Positions 1-6,797 of a DNA stretch of 19,252 bases are shown in pieces. The position numbers and the translations under genes are program-made. How positions within the stretch are numbered: the first letter of the stretch is position 1; each line of letters opens with the position of its first letter. The notes under the pieces are model-generated. The model had not been told where the DNA came from. It worked only from the letters and a program-made list of their open reading frames with translations, and ran no database searches. The DNA is from Spirochaetia bacterium (GTDB lineage: Bacteria; Spirochaetota; Spirochaetia; Treponematales; Breznakiellaceae). The DNA is taken from positions 1 through 19,252 of the forward strand of contig BOBI01000030.1 in the NCBI GenBank assembly GCA_026002305.1. Direction: 5' to 3'.

Positions 1-1264
1 ACTTCATTCCCTGGAAAACCGTTACCGCGAGCGCGTAAAAGCGCTTTTTGATCATCTTCCGGATTATCTCGAAGAAATTCACGGCGGCGCTTCCATAAAA
101 GATATACGCAAGTCTATCAATGAGGAATATGGCGATATATTTACATTATTCGATAATTACGAAACCGAGCTAAAATCCAATGTGGTAAAATTCCGATCAA
201 CTTCGCAGAATTTGGGGCGTATAACAGGCGAACTTCAAGAAGGCGTTATGCGCATCCGCATGGTGCCCATAAGTCAGATTTTCAGCCGTTTCCCGCGTCT
301 TGTCCGCGATCTTTCAAAATCACTCAGCAAAAAAATCAACCTGGTTATAGAAGGTGAAGAAACCGAGCTTGATAAGTCGGTTATAGAGGACCTGCTTGAC
401 CCGATAATGCACTCCGTTAGAAACAGTATCGATCACGGTATCGAATCGCCCGCAGAACGCGCCGCAGCCGGAAAACCGGAAGAGGGCATGGTTCTGTTAA
501 AGGCCACCAACGAAGGCAACATGATCGTTATTGAAATTGCAGACGACGGCAAGGGCATTGATGTCGAAGCCGTTAAAATCAAAGCGATTGAGCGCGGTCT
601 TGTTCACCCGAACAAAATTCTTACCGATGTGGAAGCCTTTAACCTGATTTTTGAACCGGGTTTCTCCACCGCAAAAACGATAACGTCAATTTCAGGACGC
701 GGCGTAGGGCTGGATGTTGTCCGCCGTTCCATTGAAAAACTCAACGGCACCGTTACCGTAACCTCCGAAAAAGGCAAAGGAACCAAGTTTATCATCAAAT
801 TGCCGCTTACGTTGGCGATAATTCAGGGCTTGTTGGTGCGTGTGGGCACGGAAATTTACTCAATACCGATAACAAGCGTTATCGAAAGCCTACGCATTAA
901 GCCGGAAGACATAAAACTCATTGATAATAACGAAGTTTTCAACATTCGTAGTGATGTAATCTCGCTTTTACGCTTAAATCAACTATTCGGCATAAAAACA
1001 GAGCAACGCGAGGACTATAACTTTATCGTTATTGTCGGTACGGCCGAAAAAAAGATGGGTTTTATGGTGGACAGCCTGATAGGCGAAGAGGATGTTGTTA
1101 TAAAGCCGTTGCGGGATCAGTATACAAACTCACCGGGTATAGCCGGAGCGTCGATATTAGGCGATGGTTCGGTCTCGCTTATTATTGATGTCGGACAACT
1201 GCTTGAATTAGGGCTGCACAAGGAATTAGAAAACCGCCGTGTGCGTGAACGGATAACCCGATAA
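1..1264 (+). CDS. cheA: Chemotaxis histidine kinase CheA (5' end outside the window)
   Basis: The frame is open from base 2 to the TAA at 1262-1264, giving 420 residues without a start, so this is the C-terminal part of CheA. CheA autophosphorylates in response to chemoreceptors and passes phosphate to CheY in the cytoplasmic array. Visible in order: the end of the dimerisation (P3) region with MRIRMVPI, the HATPase domain with N box (SVRNSIDHGIE, about nt 410-445), G1 box (DDGKGID, about nt 543-563), an F box (FEPGFSTA) and G2 box (GRGVGLDVV, about nt 697-723), then a CheW-like P5 domain (about nt 810-1230). The phospho-accepting HPt domain lies upstream of the window. Residues before KFRSTSQNLGRITGEL include a stretch I could not match to the usual P3 helices. 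The fusion gene follows after 9 nt, so the two are surely cotranscribed. Confidence 0.96.
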   Translation, partial: LHSLENRYRERVKALFDHLPDYLEEIHGGASIKDIRKSINEEYGDIFTLFDNYETELKSNVVKFRSTSQNLGRITGELQEGVMRIRMVPISQIFSRFPRLVRDLSKSLSKKINLVIEGEETELDKSVIEDLLDPIMHSVRNSIDHGIESPAERAAAGKPEEGMVLLKATNEGNMIVIEIADDGKGIDVEAVKIKAIERGLVHPNKILTDVEAFNLIFEPGFSTAKTITSISGRGVGLDVVRRSIEKLNGTVTVTSEKGKGTKFIIKLPLTLAIIQGLLVRVGTEIYSIPITSVIESLRIKPEDIKLIDNNEVFNIRSDVISLLRLNQLFGIKTEQREDYNFIVIVGTAEKKMGFMVDSLIGEEDVVIKPLRDQYTNSPGIAGASILGDGSVSLIIDVGQLLELGLHKELENRRVRERITR

Positions 1265-1273
1265 GGAAAAAAA

Positions 1274-2608
1274 ATGGAAGTAAAAGATTTAGCAACCGTA
1301 AACGCCGAACTCCAGGAAAAAAAAGAAACTGTGGATAGCGTCAACTTCAAGATGGTTACTTTTTCGCTTGGGGGCAAGGATTACGGCGTTGATATTATGA
1401 GCGTTAAGGAAATTGCCAAAGCCGATAAGTTTACCTACGTGCCTAACGCCGCCGGTTTTGTCCGTGGTGTTTACAATTTGCGCGGAGATATAATACCTAT
1501 TATCGACTTACGCTTGTTTTTCCACCTTCCGGCGGATAAAAAAGACGACGGGCAAGAAAATATGCTGATTTTACACATAGGGGATCGTGTTTACGGCACC
1601 ATCGTAGATAAGATCGACAAGGTTGTCGGTATAAATTCCGAGCAAATTCAGCCGCCGCACCCCATTTTTGGTGATATTAACATAAAATTCATAAGCGGCG
1701 TTGTTGAAAAGCAAGGCGCCCTCTATATTATCCTTGATGTTGTCCGCATTTTTTCGCAGAGTCAGGAAGAGAAAGCGGCGCCGCGCGGACAAATATCGGA
1801 AGAACAAGAAGCGCAATTCTACAACGCGGCGCAGAATCAAGCGGCGGCAGAGACCGAAGCGGCTGTTTCCGTAGACAATCTGGGATTTATAAAAGAACAG
1901 TTGACGGCATTAGCAAAGTTCTACCCAAGCCCCGTAAACGAGGAATGGATAACCGAGCGGCTTGTCGAATGGGGCCGAACCCACCGCGAAGATGTTCAGC
2001 TTAAAAGCGCAAATGATGCCGAATCTTATTTGGAAACATTCCATTCGCCGTTTTCCGGCAGGTTTTGGACTTCCGAGTACGCTTACAATATGAAAGCTAT
2101 TTTGCCGGATCTTGCGTCAAATAATATACAAGTTTGGAATCCGGGCTGCGGCAAAGGTTTGGAAACCTTCAGTCTTGCCTGTATTCTTAAATTGCGTTAT
2201 CCCGACGGGCATATAAAGATCTGGGCAAATGACAGCGACATTATGGCCATTGCAAACGCTCCGAATATGGTGTTCGATATGAAAGATGTACCGGATTATT
2301 GCCAGACGTTTTTAAGCAAAGGCCGCACCGGCTATGTATTCGGCGCAAATATTAAAGACTCAATCGTTTTTGAATACCATGATGTTACAATAGAGAACAC
2401 ACTGCCCGAACTGGATATAGTTTTTACGCGCGACAGTCTTTCCTACCTGCCTGTAAAAGGTCAGGAAAAGGTAATCGCCGACATTTCCGAAAAACTTAAA
2501 AACAAAGGCATTGTTTTCCTTGGACAACACGAAAAAATGCCCGATTCAATTTGGAAGCCCATTGGAAAAGGTCAAATATCCGCATTTGTTCGCAGGGTAG
2601 ACAAGTAA
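1274..2608 (+). CDS. cheW: CheW coupling protein fused to a CheR-like (degenerate methyltransferase) domain
   Basis: 444 residues; ATG preceded by AAGGA about 7 nt upstream. Residues ~24-172 form a CheW domain (FSLGGKDYGVDIMSVKEI, VYNLRGDIIPIIDL, LYIILDVVRIF), which couples receptors to CheA. A linker rich in Gln, Glu and Ala (~175-200) leads to a C-terminal domain resembling the SAM-binding part of CheR: VWNPGCGKGLETFSLA (~287-302), WANDSDIMAIANA, VFTRDSLSYLP and FLGQHEKM parallel the CheR motifs around GCSTGEEPYS, ASDID, FCRN..IYF and GHSE. Several residues normally tied to catalysis look changed: TGEE reads KGLE, CRN reads TRD, and the TxFFR motif is not recognisable (RFWTSEY lies at that place). 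Spirochaete CheW-CheR-like fusions are known from Treponema denticola arrays, so I read this as a structural array component rather than an active receptor methylase. It is the last plus-strand gene before the convergent fliD. Confidence 0.93.
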   Translation: MEVKDLATVNAELQEKKETVDSVNFKMVTFSLGGKDYGVDIMSVKEIAKADKFTYVPNAAGFVRGVYNLRGDIIPIIDLRLFFHLPADKKDDGQENMLILHIGDRVYGTIVDKIDKVVGINSEQIQPPHPIFGDINIKFISGVVEKQGALYIILDVVRIFSQSQEEKAAPRGQISEEQEAQFYNAAQNQAAAETEAAVSVDNLGFIKEQLTALAKFYPSPVNEEWITERLVEWGRTHREDVQLKSANDAESYLETFHSPFSGRFWTSEYAYNMKAILPDLASNNIQVWNPGCGKGLETFSLACILKLRYPDGHIKIWANDSDIMAIANAPNMVFDMKDVPDYCQTFLSKGRTGYVFGANIKDSIVFEYHDVTIENTLPELDIVFTRDSLSYLPVKGQEKVIADISEKLKNKGIVFLGQHEKMPDSIWKPIGKGQISAFVRRVDK

Positions 2609-2660
2609 TTTAAGCCTGTTCTAATTCTATTCCCTTGTTTTCATGGAAAGCGCTCCCCGC

Positions 2661-4877
2661 TTACTTCTTGGTCTGCTGACCGAACTGGTCTAGGGAGTTT
2701 GACATTCGTTCCATGCGGTTGTAAGCGCCTTCGAGTTGTCCGTACTGGTTTTTGAGGGTTTGCTCTTTGGTGGCAAGCTGGCGGTCGAGGGTTTCGATGC
2801 GGCGGCTATTTGAGGCCAGGCGGCTGTCGATGGTGCCGGTTTTTGTAGCGATTATGCCGCCTAATTCGACGTAGGGCTGCGCCGCCTTGTCAATGGCATA
2901 GGCAACGCCGGAGTCTATGATAAGATCGCCGTCGGTGTCGCGTCCGAATACTGAGGAGACTTCGCCGAGCCGTGTTTGCAGGGCGTTGTCCAAAACTTTT
3001 TCGTCGATTTCAAGGTAGCCACGGAGTTTGGACGGGTCGTAAGAGCCGCTGCGACGGGCATCGGTGCTGATTCCGAAGGCCGAAAGCAAAAAACTATCGC
3101 CGGAATTTGTTGTATACGAAGCTGATACTATTTGCTGTAATACACTGCGAAAACGGGCTAGTGTTGTGTCGCCTGAAAATAGGCCGAGTTTTTCGCGCAA
3201 TGTTTTTTGTTCGTCGGCTGAAAGGTATGTTAGCTCATTGACTATGCCCTCGTCGGCACGGGTTAGCACATTTAATTCCGCCATTAGCCTGTTGTAGCTG
3301 CCTACCATTGTTATAAGGGCGTCTTTTACGACTTCGGTGTCGGTTTGCACATTCAAGCTGACCGGTTTATCCGAAACGGCGTGGGCGGTTATGTTAAGGC
3401 CGGGCACCAGATCGTCTATGTCGTTTGAGGCGCGGGTAATTTCAATGCCGTCGATTTCCAAAACCGCATCCTGCGCAACGGACAGCGGGTGCAGCGGTTT
3501 TTCGGCGCCTGTACCTGTGTTTGCACCTTTCGGGTCGAAAATTTCTATATTCCTGATTGAAACTTCGCCTTTTGCGTTGCTGTTATCTATGCGCAAAGCC
3601 GTAACGGTTTTATCGCCCGAAAAGGCGTAAACCTGATACTGCTCCCGGGTAAATTCGCTACCGGGATTAATTGCGGGCAGCGGCGCGGATGTACCGTCCG
3701 AAAAAACCAAACTTAATACGCCAAGATTGCTGCTTTCTGCCTCTTTTACAGGCAGCGCCTCCGCCGTTTGCGCCGCCTGTGTTTGTTCGGCTGCTGCTGC
3801 GGCCTCTTCCTGTATCTGCGCCAGTTGTTCGGCGGACAGCGGCGCGGGTACGCCTTGTAAAACAGCAGAGCCTGAATTTGTGGTAACGGATCGCTCGGTT
3901 TGATAGGCGTATTTTCCGTCGGTAACGGCGCCTTCCGGTGCGGTAATGTCGGGTTTTTCAGGCGGCGGCGCGTCGGCGTTTAAGGCGCCGCTTGCGTCGG
4001 CCTGTTCCACATTATTTACGGCGGCGGTTCCGGCTGCGTTTTGGCCGCCCGCCTGCCCTGCCCCGCCCGCATCCGAAACGGGTGCGCCTGTTTGCAATCC
4101 GGCATCAATACCGGAAAATGCTGTTTCAAACCTGATTATCATGGTATCGGTGGGTTTTATACCGGTTGCCGCGCCATCTTTTATGGGAACGGCCGCACTG
4201 CCCAGCGGGTTTACCCGCAACAATTCGTCTTTTATTTTTATGGTTTTGGGCACGGGTTCGCCACCATGCCCTATAATGCCTGTGTCTATGGCTAGGTCGC
4301 GCGCCGCGCCTGAAAATGTAAGTTTGTTCTGTTCGCCGGTTGCCTGCGATTCAACTATAAGCGAGCGTGTGTCGCTTTGGACGGCAAGGGTGCTTATTTT
4401 TAGTTTACCGTCGGCGCGGCGGTTTACAGCCTCGGCGAATTGCTGGAGCGTACCGCCTGAAAATTGAACGGCGAATTCGGCCTTGCCGGTGGAAAAGCCG
4501 TAGCTACCGGCGGGTACACGGTAATTTTTATCCAATGGATCGCTTGAAAAACGGTCAGGTCTTGCTATTTGTTTAACCGTAAAACTATGCTCGGCAATAG
4601 CAGCCTCCCTGGTGGTGGTGCCTGAAAGGACACTGTCGTTGCTGCTTACCGCGGCACGGTCATTAAAAGGATTTTGGTATGAGTACATAAGGCGGGCATT
4701 TTCGCGTACGCTTGATATGCGCCGTCCAAGGTCCTGCCAGCCTGTTTTTTCTTTTTCAAGGGCTGTATTTGCGCCTTCGATGCGGTTTTTTGGAATTTTT
4801 TGTATTTCCATTAAACCGGAGATAATTTTTTCTGTGTCAAACCGGTTTTTTACACCGGGTACAAATATATCAGCCAA
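2661..4877 (-). CDS. fliD: Flagellar filament cap protein FliD (hook-associated protein 2)
   Basis: 738 residues. FliD caps the growing filament and promotes flagellin folding; in spirochaetes this occurs in the periplasm. The N-terminus (VKNRFDTEKIISGLMEIQK) is the FliD_N signature, followed by a long helix, and the C-terminal third is FliD_C, ending in a coiled-coil-like stretch (SRRIETLDRQLATKEQTLKNQ). The start is TTG at 4875-4877: it is preceded by GAGG with 6-nt spacing and by an in-frame TAA immediately upstream, so no earlier start is possible. Residues ~262-380 form a low-complexity Ala/Gly/Gln/Pro-rich segment that accounts for the extra length compared with most FliD proteins. It is the last gene of the minus-strand filament block and converges on the chemotaxis genes with only 52 bp between; no convincing terminator was seen there. 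Confidence 0.95.
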   Translation of the reverse strand: MADIFVPGVKNRFDTEKIISGLMEIQKIPKNRIEGANTALEKEKTGWQDLGRRISSVRENARLMYSYQNPFNDRAAVSSNDSVLSGTTTREAAIAEHSFTVKQIARPDRFSSDPLDKNYRVPAGSYGFSTGKAEFAVQFSGGTLQQFAEAVNRRADGKLKISTLAVQSDTRSLIVESQATGEQNKLTFSGAARDLAIDTGIIGHGGEPVPKTIKIKDELLRVNPLGSAAVPIKDGAATGIKPTDTMIIRFETAFSGIDAGLQTGAPVSDAGGAGQAGGQNAAGTAAVNNVEQADASGALNADAPPPEKPDITAPEGAVTDGKYAYQTERSVTTNSGSAVLQGVPAPLSAEQLAQIQEEAAAAAEQTQAAQTAEALPVKEAESSNLGVLSLVFSDGTSAPLPAINPGSEFTREQYQVYAFSGDKTVTALRIDNSNAKGEVSIRNIEIFDPKGANTGTGAEKPLHPLSVAQDAVLEIDGIEITRASNDIDDLVPGLNITAHAVSDKPVSLNVQTDTEVVKDALITMVGSYNRLMAELNVLTRADEGIVNELTYLSADEQKTLREKLGLFSGDTTLARFRSVLQQIVSASYTTNSGDSFLLSAFGISTDARRSGSYDPSKLRGYLEIDEKVLDNALQTRLGEVSSVFGRDTDGDLIIDSGVAYAIDKAAQPYVELGGIIATKTGTIDSRLASNSRRIETLDRQLATKEQTLKNQYGQLEGAYNRMERMSNSLDQFGQQTKK

Positions 4878-4935
4878 TTAAAACCTCATTCGCACCGCCT
4901 TGCTCAATCGTTTTCAACAACAACTTCCGCTTCAC
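4870..4935 (-). pseudogene. Possible 21-codon ORF overlapping hicB-like stop and fliD start (HicA remnant or coupling peptide)
   Basis: A GTG at 4933-4935 overlaps the TGA of the HicB-like gene as GTGA, the usual geometry of coupled toxin-antitoxin genes. The frame runs 21 codons (VKRKLLLKTIEQGGANEVLI then G) to a TGA at 4870-4872, five bases past the first base group of the fliD TTG start. The KRK-LL-K-IEQ-GA beginning recalls the N-terminus of HicA toxins, but the resemblance covers only about 15 residues and the double-stranded-RNA-binding core with its His is absent. It may be a decayed hicA or simply a short ORF that couples fliD translation to the upstream gene. Low confidence as a gene. 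Confidence 0.25.
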
Positions 4936-5114
4936 GTTGCTAGAACCAACTCGCCCTTTTTATATTTGTCGAGTTCTAAATCTTTGTATAATGCCTTTAG
5001 CATATATTCAAGTTCTTCAAGATTCTTACCTTGTGTCAGATGTTCAGGGAAACTATCAAAATAACCTACCAACCAATCGCCATTCTGAAAATATGTGTAA
5101 GTTAGCTTCATCAT
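4932..5114 (-). CDS. HicB-like small protein (type II antitoxin family fold)
   Basis: 60 residues from the ATG at 5112-5114, chosen because AAGG lies 6 nt upstream; a longer in-frame reading would run back into flaG. The sequence pattern YFQNGDWLVGYFDSFPEHLTQG followed by NLEELEYMLKALY is the HicB-type partial RNase H fold: a beta strand, a G-Y-D-x-x-P-E-x-T-Q-G turn and a helix beginning LEEL. HicB proteins usually neutralise the HicA mRNA interferase, but some stand alone. No complete hicA is present; only 54 bp separate this gene from fliD. The C-terminal DNA-binding helix-turn-helix or RHH of longer HicB proteins is missing. The ATG comes 1 nt after the flaG stop, so it is translated as part of the flagellar operon. 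A role in motility is possible but not shown by the sequence. Confidence 0.72.
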   Translation of the reverse strand: MMKLTYTYFQNGDWLVGYFDSFPEHLTQGKNLEELEYMLKALYKDLELDKYKKGELVLAT

Positions 5115-5115
5115 T

Positions 5116-5475
5116 TTACACCTTTTCGTCAAATAAAAAACCAAGATCCTCTTTTAACCGGCGGTTAAGACGTTGAAGCTCTTCCGGCGGCAGTATCTTG
5201 ATTACCTTATCGGTATCACGATCAATCACCTTTATGGTAATTTCGTGCGAGTCGTGGTTAACAACAAACTGAAGTTTTTTGTTAAAGGCACTGCTTATTC
5301 GTTCAAGATGAGCCGCCGCCGCTTCCGCACTTGTGTTTTTGCCATCCGGCATGGCGGCCTCAAAGCGCTTAATTGCCGCTTCGGTGGCCGCACTGGGACG
5401 CACCGGCTGTTTACGTGTTTCTTGTTGAAGTACTGGTGTGGGAATTCCGTTTCCCGCTACTAATAAAGAATTCAT
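5116..5475 (-). CDS. flaG: FlaG family flagellar protein
   Basis: 119 residues from the ATG at 5473-5475, selected because a perfect AAGGAGG lies 7 nt upstream; the 126-residue alternative start lacks this. The C-terminal half (KLQFVVNHDSHEITIKVIDR, DKVIKILPPEELQRLNRRL, GFLFD) carries the FlaG signature: two strands, a V-I-D-x-x-T-x-K/E-V-I turn, P-P-E-E and a terminal helix ending in G-x-x-x-D. The N-terminal ~60 residues are variable and probably disordered (ETRKQPVRPSAATEAA). FlaG influences filament length or stability and is commonly encoded next to flagellin and fliD, as here. Its ribosome-binding site lies in a small hairpin (5479-5494), suggesting translational control. It follows a strong terminator, so it needs its own promoter or read-through. 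Confidence 0.88.
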   Translation of the reverse strand: MNSLLVAGNGIPTPVLQQETRKQPVRPSAATEAAIKRFEAAMPDGKNTSAEAAAAHLERISSAFNKKLQFVVNHDSHEITIKVIDRDTDKVIKILPPEELQRLNRRLKEDLGFLFDEKV

Positions 5476-5478
5476 AAT

Positions 5479-5494
5479 GATACCTCCTTGTATC
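5479..5494 (-). promoter_or_regulatory. flaG ribosome-binding-site hairpin resembling a CsrA target
   Basis: On the minus strand the sequence GATACAAGGAGGTATC is a 5-bp stem (GATAC/GTATC) whose 6-nt loop AAGGAG contains most of the Shine-Dalgarno. The inner 12-mer ATACAAGGAGGT matches the published CsrA SELEX consensus RUACARGGAUGU at 11 of 12 positions. CsrA binds GGA in hairpin loops and blocks ribosome access, so this is a good candidate repression site; the assignment is inference. Confidence 0.6.
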
Positions 5495-5539
5495 AATTTT
5501 TTAAATGTACCACCTGCTCAGTGCAAATGAACATAAGTG

Positions 5540-5577
5540 AAAAAAAAAGAATGGGGAAGTGCGCGAACTCCCCCATT
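5540..5577 (-). terminator. Rho-independent terminator downstream of the second flaB
   Basis: On the minus strand an 11-bp stem (AATGGGGGAGT with ACTTCCCCATT, one G-T wobble) closes a 6-nt TCGCGC loop and is followed by one C and a run of nine T residues. It lies 64 nt past the flaB stop. This should end most flagellin transcripts before flaG, which helps keep flagellin mRNA in excess over cap and FlaG mRNA. Confidence 0.92.
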
Positions 5578-5640
5578 CACTAAAATTGCATTCCCGCTTT
5601 AAAAGACAACGTCCAGAAGTCTCTTAAACGTAAGCGTCCT

Positions 5641-6498
5641 TTAGCCTAATAGCTGAAGAACCGACTGGTTGCGGACATTAGCCTGCGCCAGCATAGCAAC
5701 GCCCGCCTGACCTAAAATTTGGTCGCGTGTGTATTTTACCATGCCGCTTGCCATATCCTGATCACGGATTCTCGATTCCGCTGCCTGAAGGTTTTCCGCC
5801 GCCGTTGCCACACCTTGCGCCGCTGTTTCAAAGCGGTTCTGGTATGCGCCTAGGTCTGCCCTCTGCTTGGATACGATTTTCAATGCCTGATCGATGTCGC
5901 CAATAGCCTTGTTTGCATTCTGCGGATTTGTAATGTCTACGAGCCCGCCGCCTTCACTGGCTTGCACATTTTGAAAGAGCGCCACTGCCGTCATTGTACC
6001 AATGAACAATTGCTTGTTCTGATCCATGTTCGCGCCGACCTGGAGCTGCATAACCTGACCTGTTGCCGAATTCTGGGCAAAGGCGCCTGTAAGCATATTC
6101 ATACCGTTAAATTGCGCATGGCTTGCGATACGGTTTACTTCGTCAACTAATTGGCTAACTTCAACCTGAATCTGCATACGGTCTTCCTGGGTATAAATAC
6201 CGTTGGCCGACTGAACCGACAATTCCCTCATTCTGTGCAGGATATCCTGTGTTTCCTGAAGATAACCCTCAGAAGTCTGAATGAAAGAAACGCCATTTTG
6301 AATATTACGCTCGGCCTGGTTTAAGCCCCGAATCTGGCTGCGCATCTTTTCGGACACCGCAAGACCTGAAGCATCATCGCCGGCACGGTTAATCCGCAAA
6401 CCGGAGCTGAGTTTTTCCATGCTCTTGGTTGTATCAGCCTGGGTAACCCCAAGCTCACGATTGGCAAACATGGCGCTCAAATTGTGATTTATAATCAT
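5641..6498 (-). CDS. flaB: Flagellin, periplasmic filament core protein (second FlaB copy)
   Basis: 285 residues from the ATG at 6496-6498, with GGAGG 6 nt upstream; the longer frame adds MEGY only by reading through the SD. N-terminal D0/D1 ([37 protein letters not shown]) and C-terminal D1/D0 ([40 protein letters not shown]) are classic flagellin. Like other spirochaete FlaB proteins it has only a short central region. That centre differs from the upstream copy: it lacks the SMWFHIGAN segment and reads [14 protein letters not shown], followed by a Gly-rich EGGGL turn. Expression is probably distinct, since a 299-bp gap with its own promoter candidate and a leader hairpin precedes it. I do not assign a FlaB1/2/3 number. 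Confidence 0.97.
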   Translation of the reverse strand: MIINHNLSAMFANRELGVTQADTTKSMEKLSSGLRINRAGDDASGLAVSEKMRSQIRGLNQAERNIQNGVSFIQTSEGYLQETQDILHRMRELSVQSANGIYTQEDRMQIQVEVSQLVDEVNRIASHAQFNGMNMLTGAFAQNSATGQVMQLQVGANMDQNKQLFIGTMTAVALFQNVQASEGGGLVDITNPQNANKAIGDIDQALKIVSKQRADLGAYQNRFETAAQGVATAAENLQAAESRIRDQDMASGMVKYTRDQILGQAGVAMLAQANVRNQSVLQLLG

Positions 6499-6505
6499 AT
6501 AACCC

Positions 6506-6545
6506 TCCATAGTGTTGGTAATTTAGGCTATCCATTGCCTAAATT
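6506..6545 (-). promoter_or_regulatory. Leader hairpin plus SD of the second flaB, CsrA-like two-site arrangement
   Basis: A perfect 9-bp inverted repeat (AATTTAGGC / GCCTAAATT, 6520-6545) encloses an 8-nt loop that reads AATGGATA on the mRNA strand. The loop contains ATGGA, and the SD just downstream (6506-6510) also reads ATGGA. One GGA in a hairpin loop and a second over the SD about 25 nt away is the arrangement by which CsrA represses flagellin (hag) in Bacillus. The structure is directly visible; the regulator is inferred. Confidence 0.55.
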
Positions 6546-6624
6546 GTTCCGCACGACAAGATTCCAAGTTTTGCGTTCGCGCCGCGCCGCCTGAAAATTC
6601 CTTAAGCGGAACACCCAAAAATTC

Positions 6625-6648
6625 AACCTTTAGGGTTAAACCTTTAGG
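6625..6648. repeat. Tandem 10-bp repeat in the leader of the second flaB
   Basis: AACCTTTAGG occurs twice (6625-6634 and 6639-6648) separated by 4 bp, a 14-bp period. It lies between the promoter candidate and the flaB start. It might be a protein-binding site or leader structure; nothing else supports a function. Confidence 0.4.
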
Positions 6649-6730
6649 CATTCCGCCGTGCAATCCTCCAATTTTTTTACTATTGAGGGTGTTTGTCAAA
6701 TACCACGCCTTTTATAAGGCTCTGCTACAT

Positions 6731-6759
6731 AGTATAACGCTTTTTTTAAATACCGGCAA
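6731..6759 (-). promoter_or_regulatory. Candidate sigma-70-type promoter for the second flaB
   Basis: Minus strand: TTGCCG (6754-6759), a 17-nt spacer and TATACT (6731-6736); 4/6 and 5/6 matches to the consensus. It would give a leader of about 225 nt. A second, isolated TTGACA occurs at 6694-6699 but has no good -10. No sigma-28 motif like that of the upstream flaB was found in this gap. Confidence 0.45.
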
Positions 6760-6767
6760 GTAGAATT

Positions 6768-6790
6768 GGGGGCAGCGCGTCGCCGCCCCC
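6768..6790 (-). terminator. GC-rich hairpin just after the first flaB (weak or partial terminator)
   Basis: A stem GGGGGC/GCCCCC with three further pairs inside and a 3-nt loop starts 7 nt past the flaB stop codon. It is very stable but is followed on the minus strand by AATTCTACTTG rather than a T run, so it is better suited to protecting the 3' end of the flaB mRNA or slowing polymerase than to efficient intrinsic termination. Confidence 0.4.
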
Positions 6791-6797
6791 TACCCTG

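Noticed and set aside
2609..2660. Bidirectional terminator between the CheW/CheR gene and fliD
   Set aside because: Only a 5-bp AAGCG/CGCTT stem without a T run on either strand; too weak to call.
3946..4467. 173-codon plus-strand ORF antisense to fliD
   Set aside because: It lies opposite the Ala/Pro-rich segment, where GC-rich codons suppress stops on the other strand; low-complexity protein without SD.
6707..6720. GCCTT/AAGGC palindrome in the flaB-flaB gap as a terminator
   Set aside because: Five-bp stem with no following T run in the minus direction.
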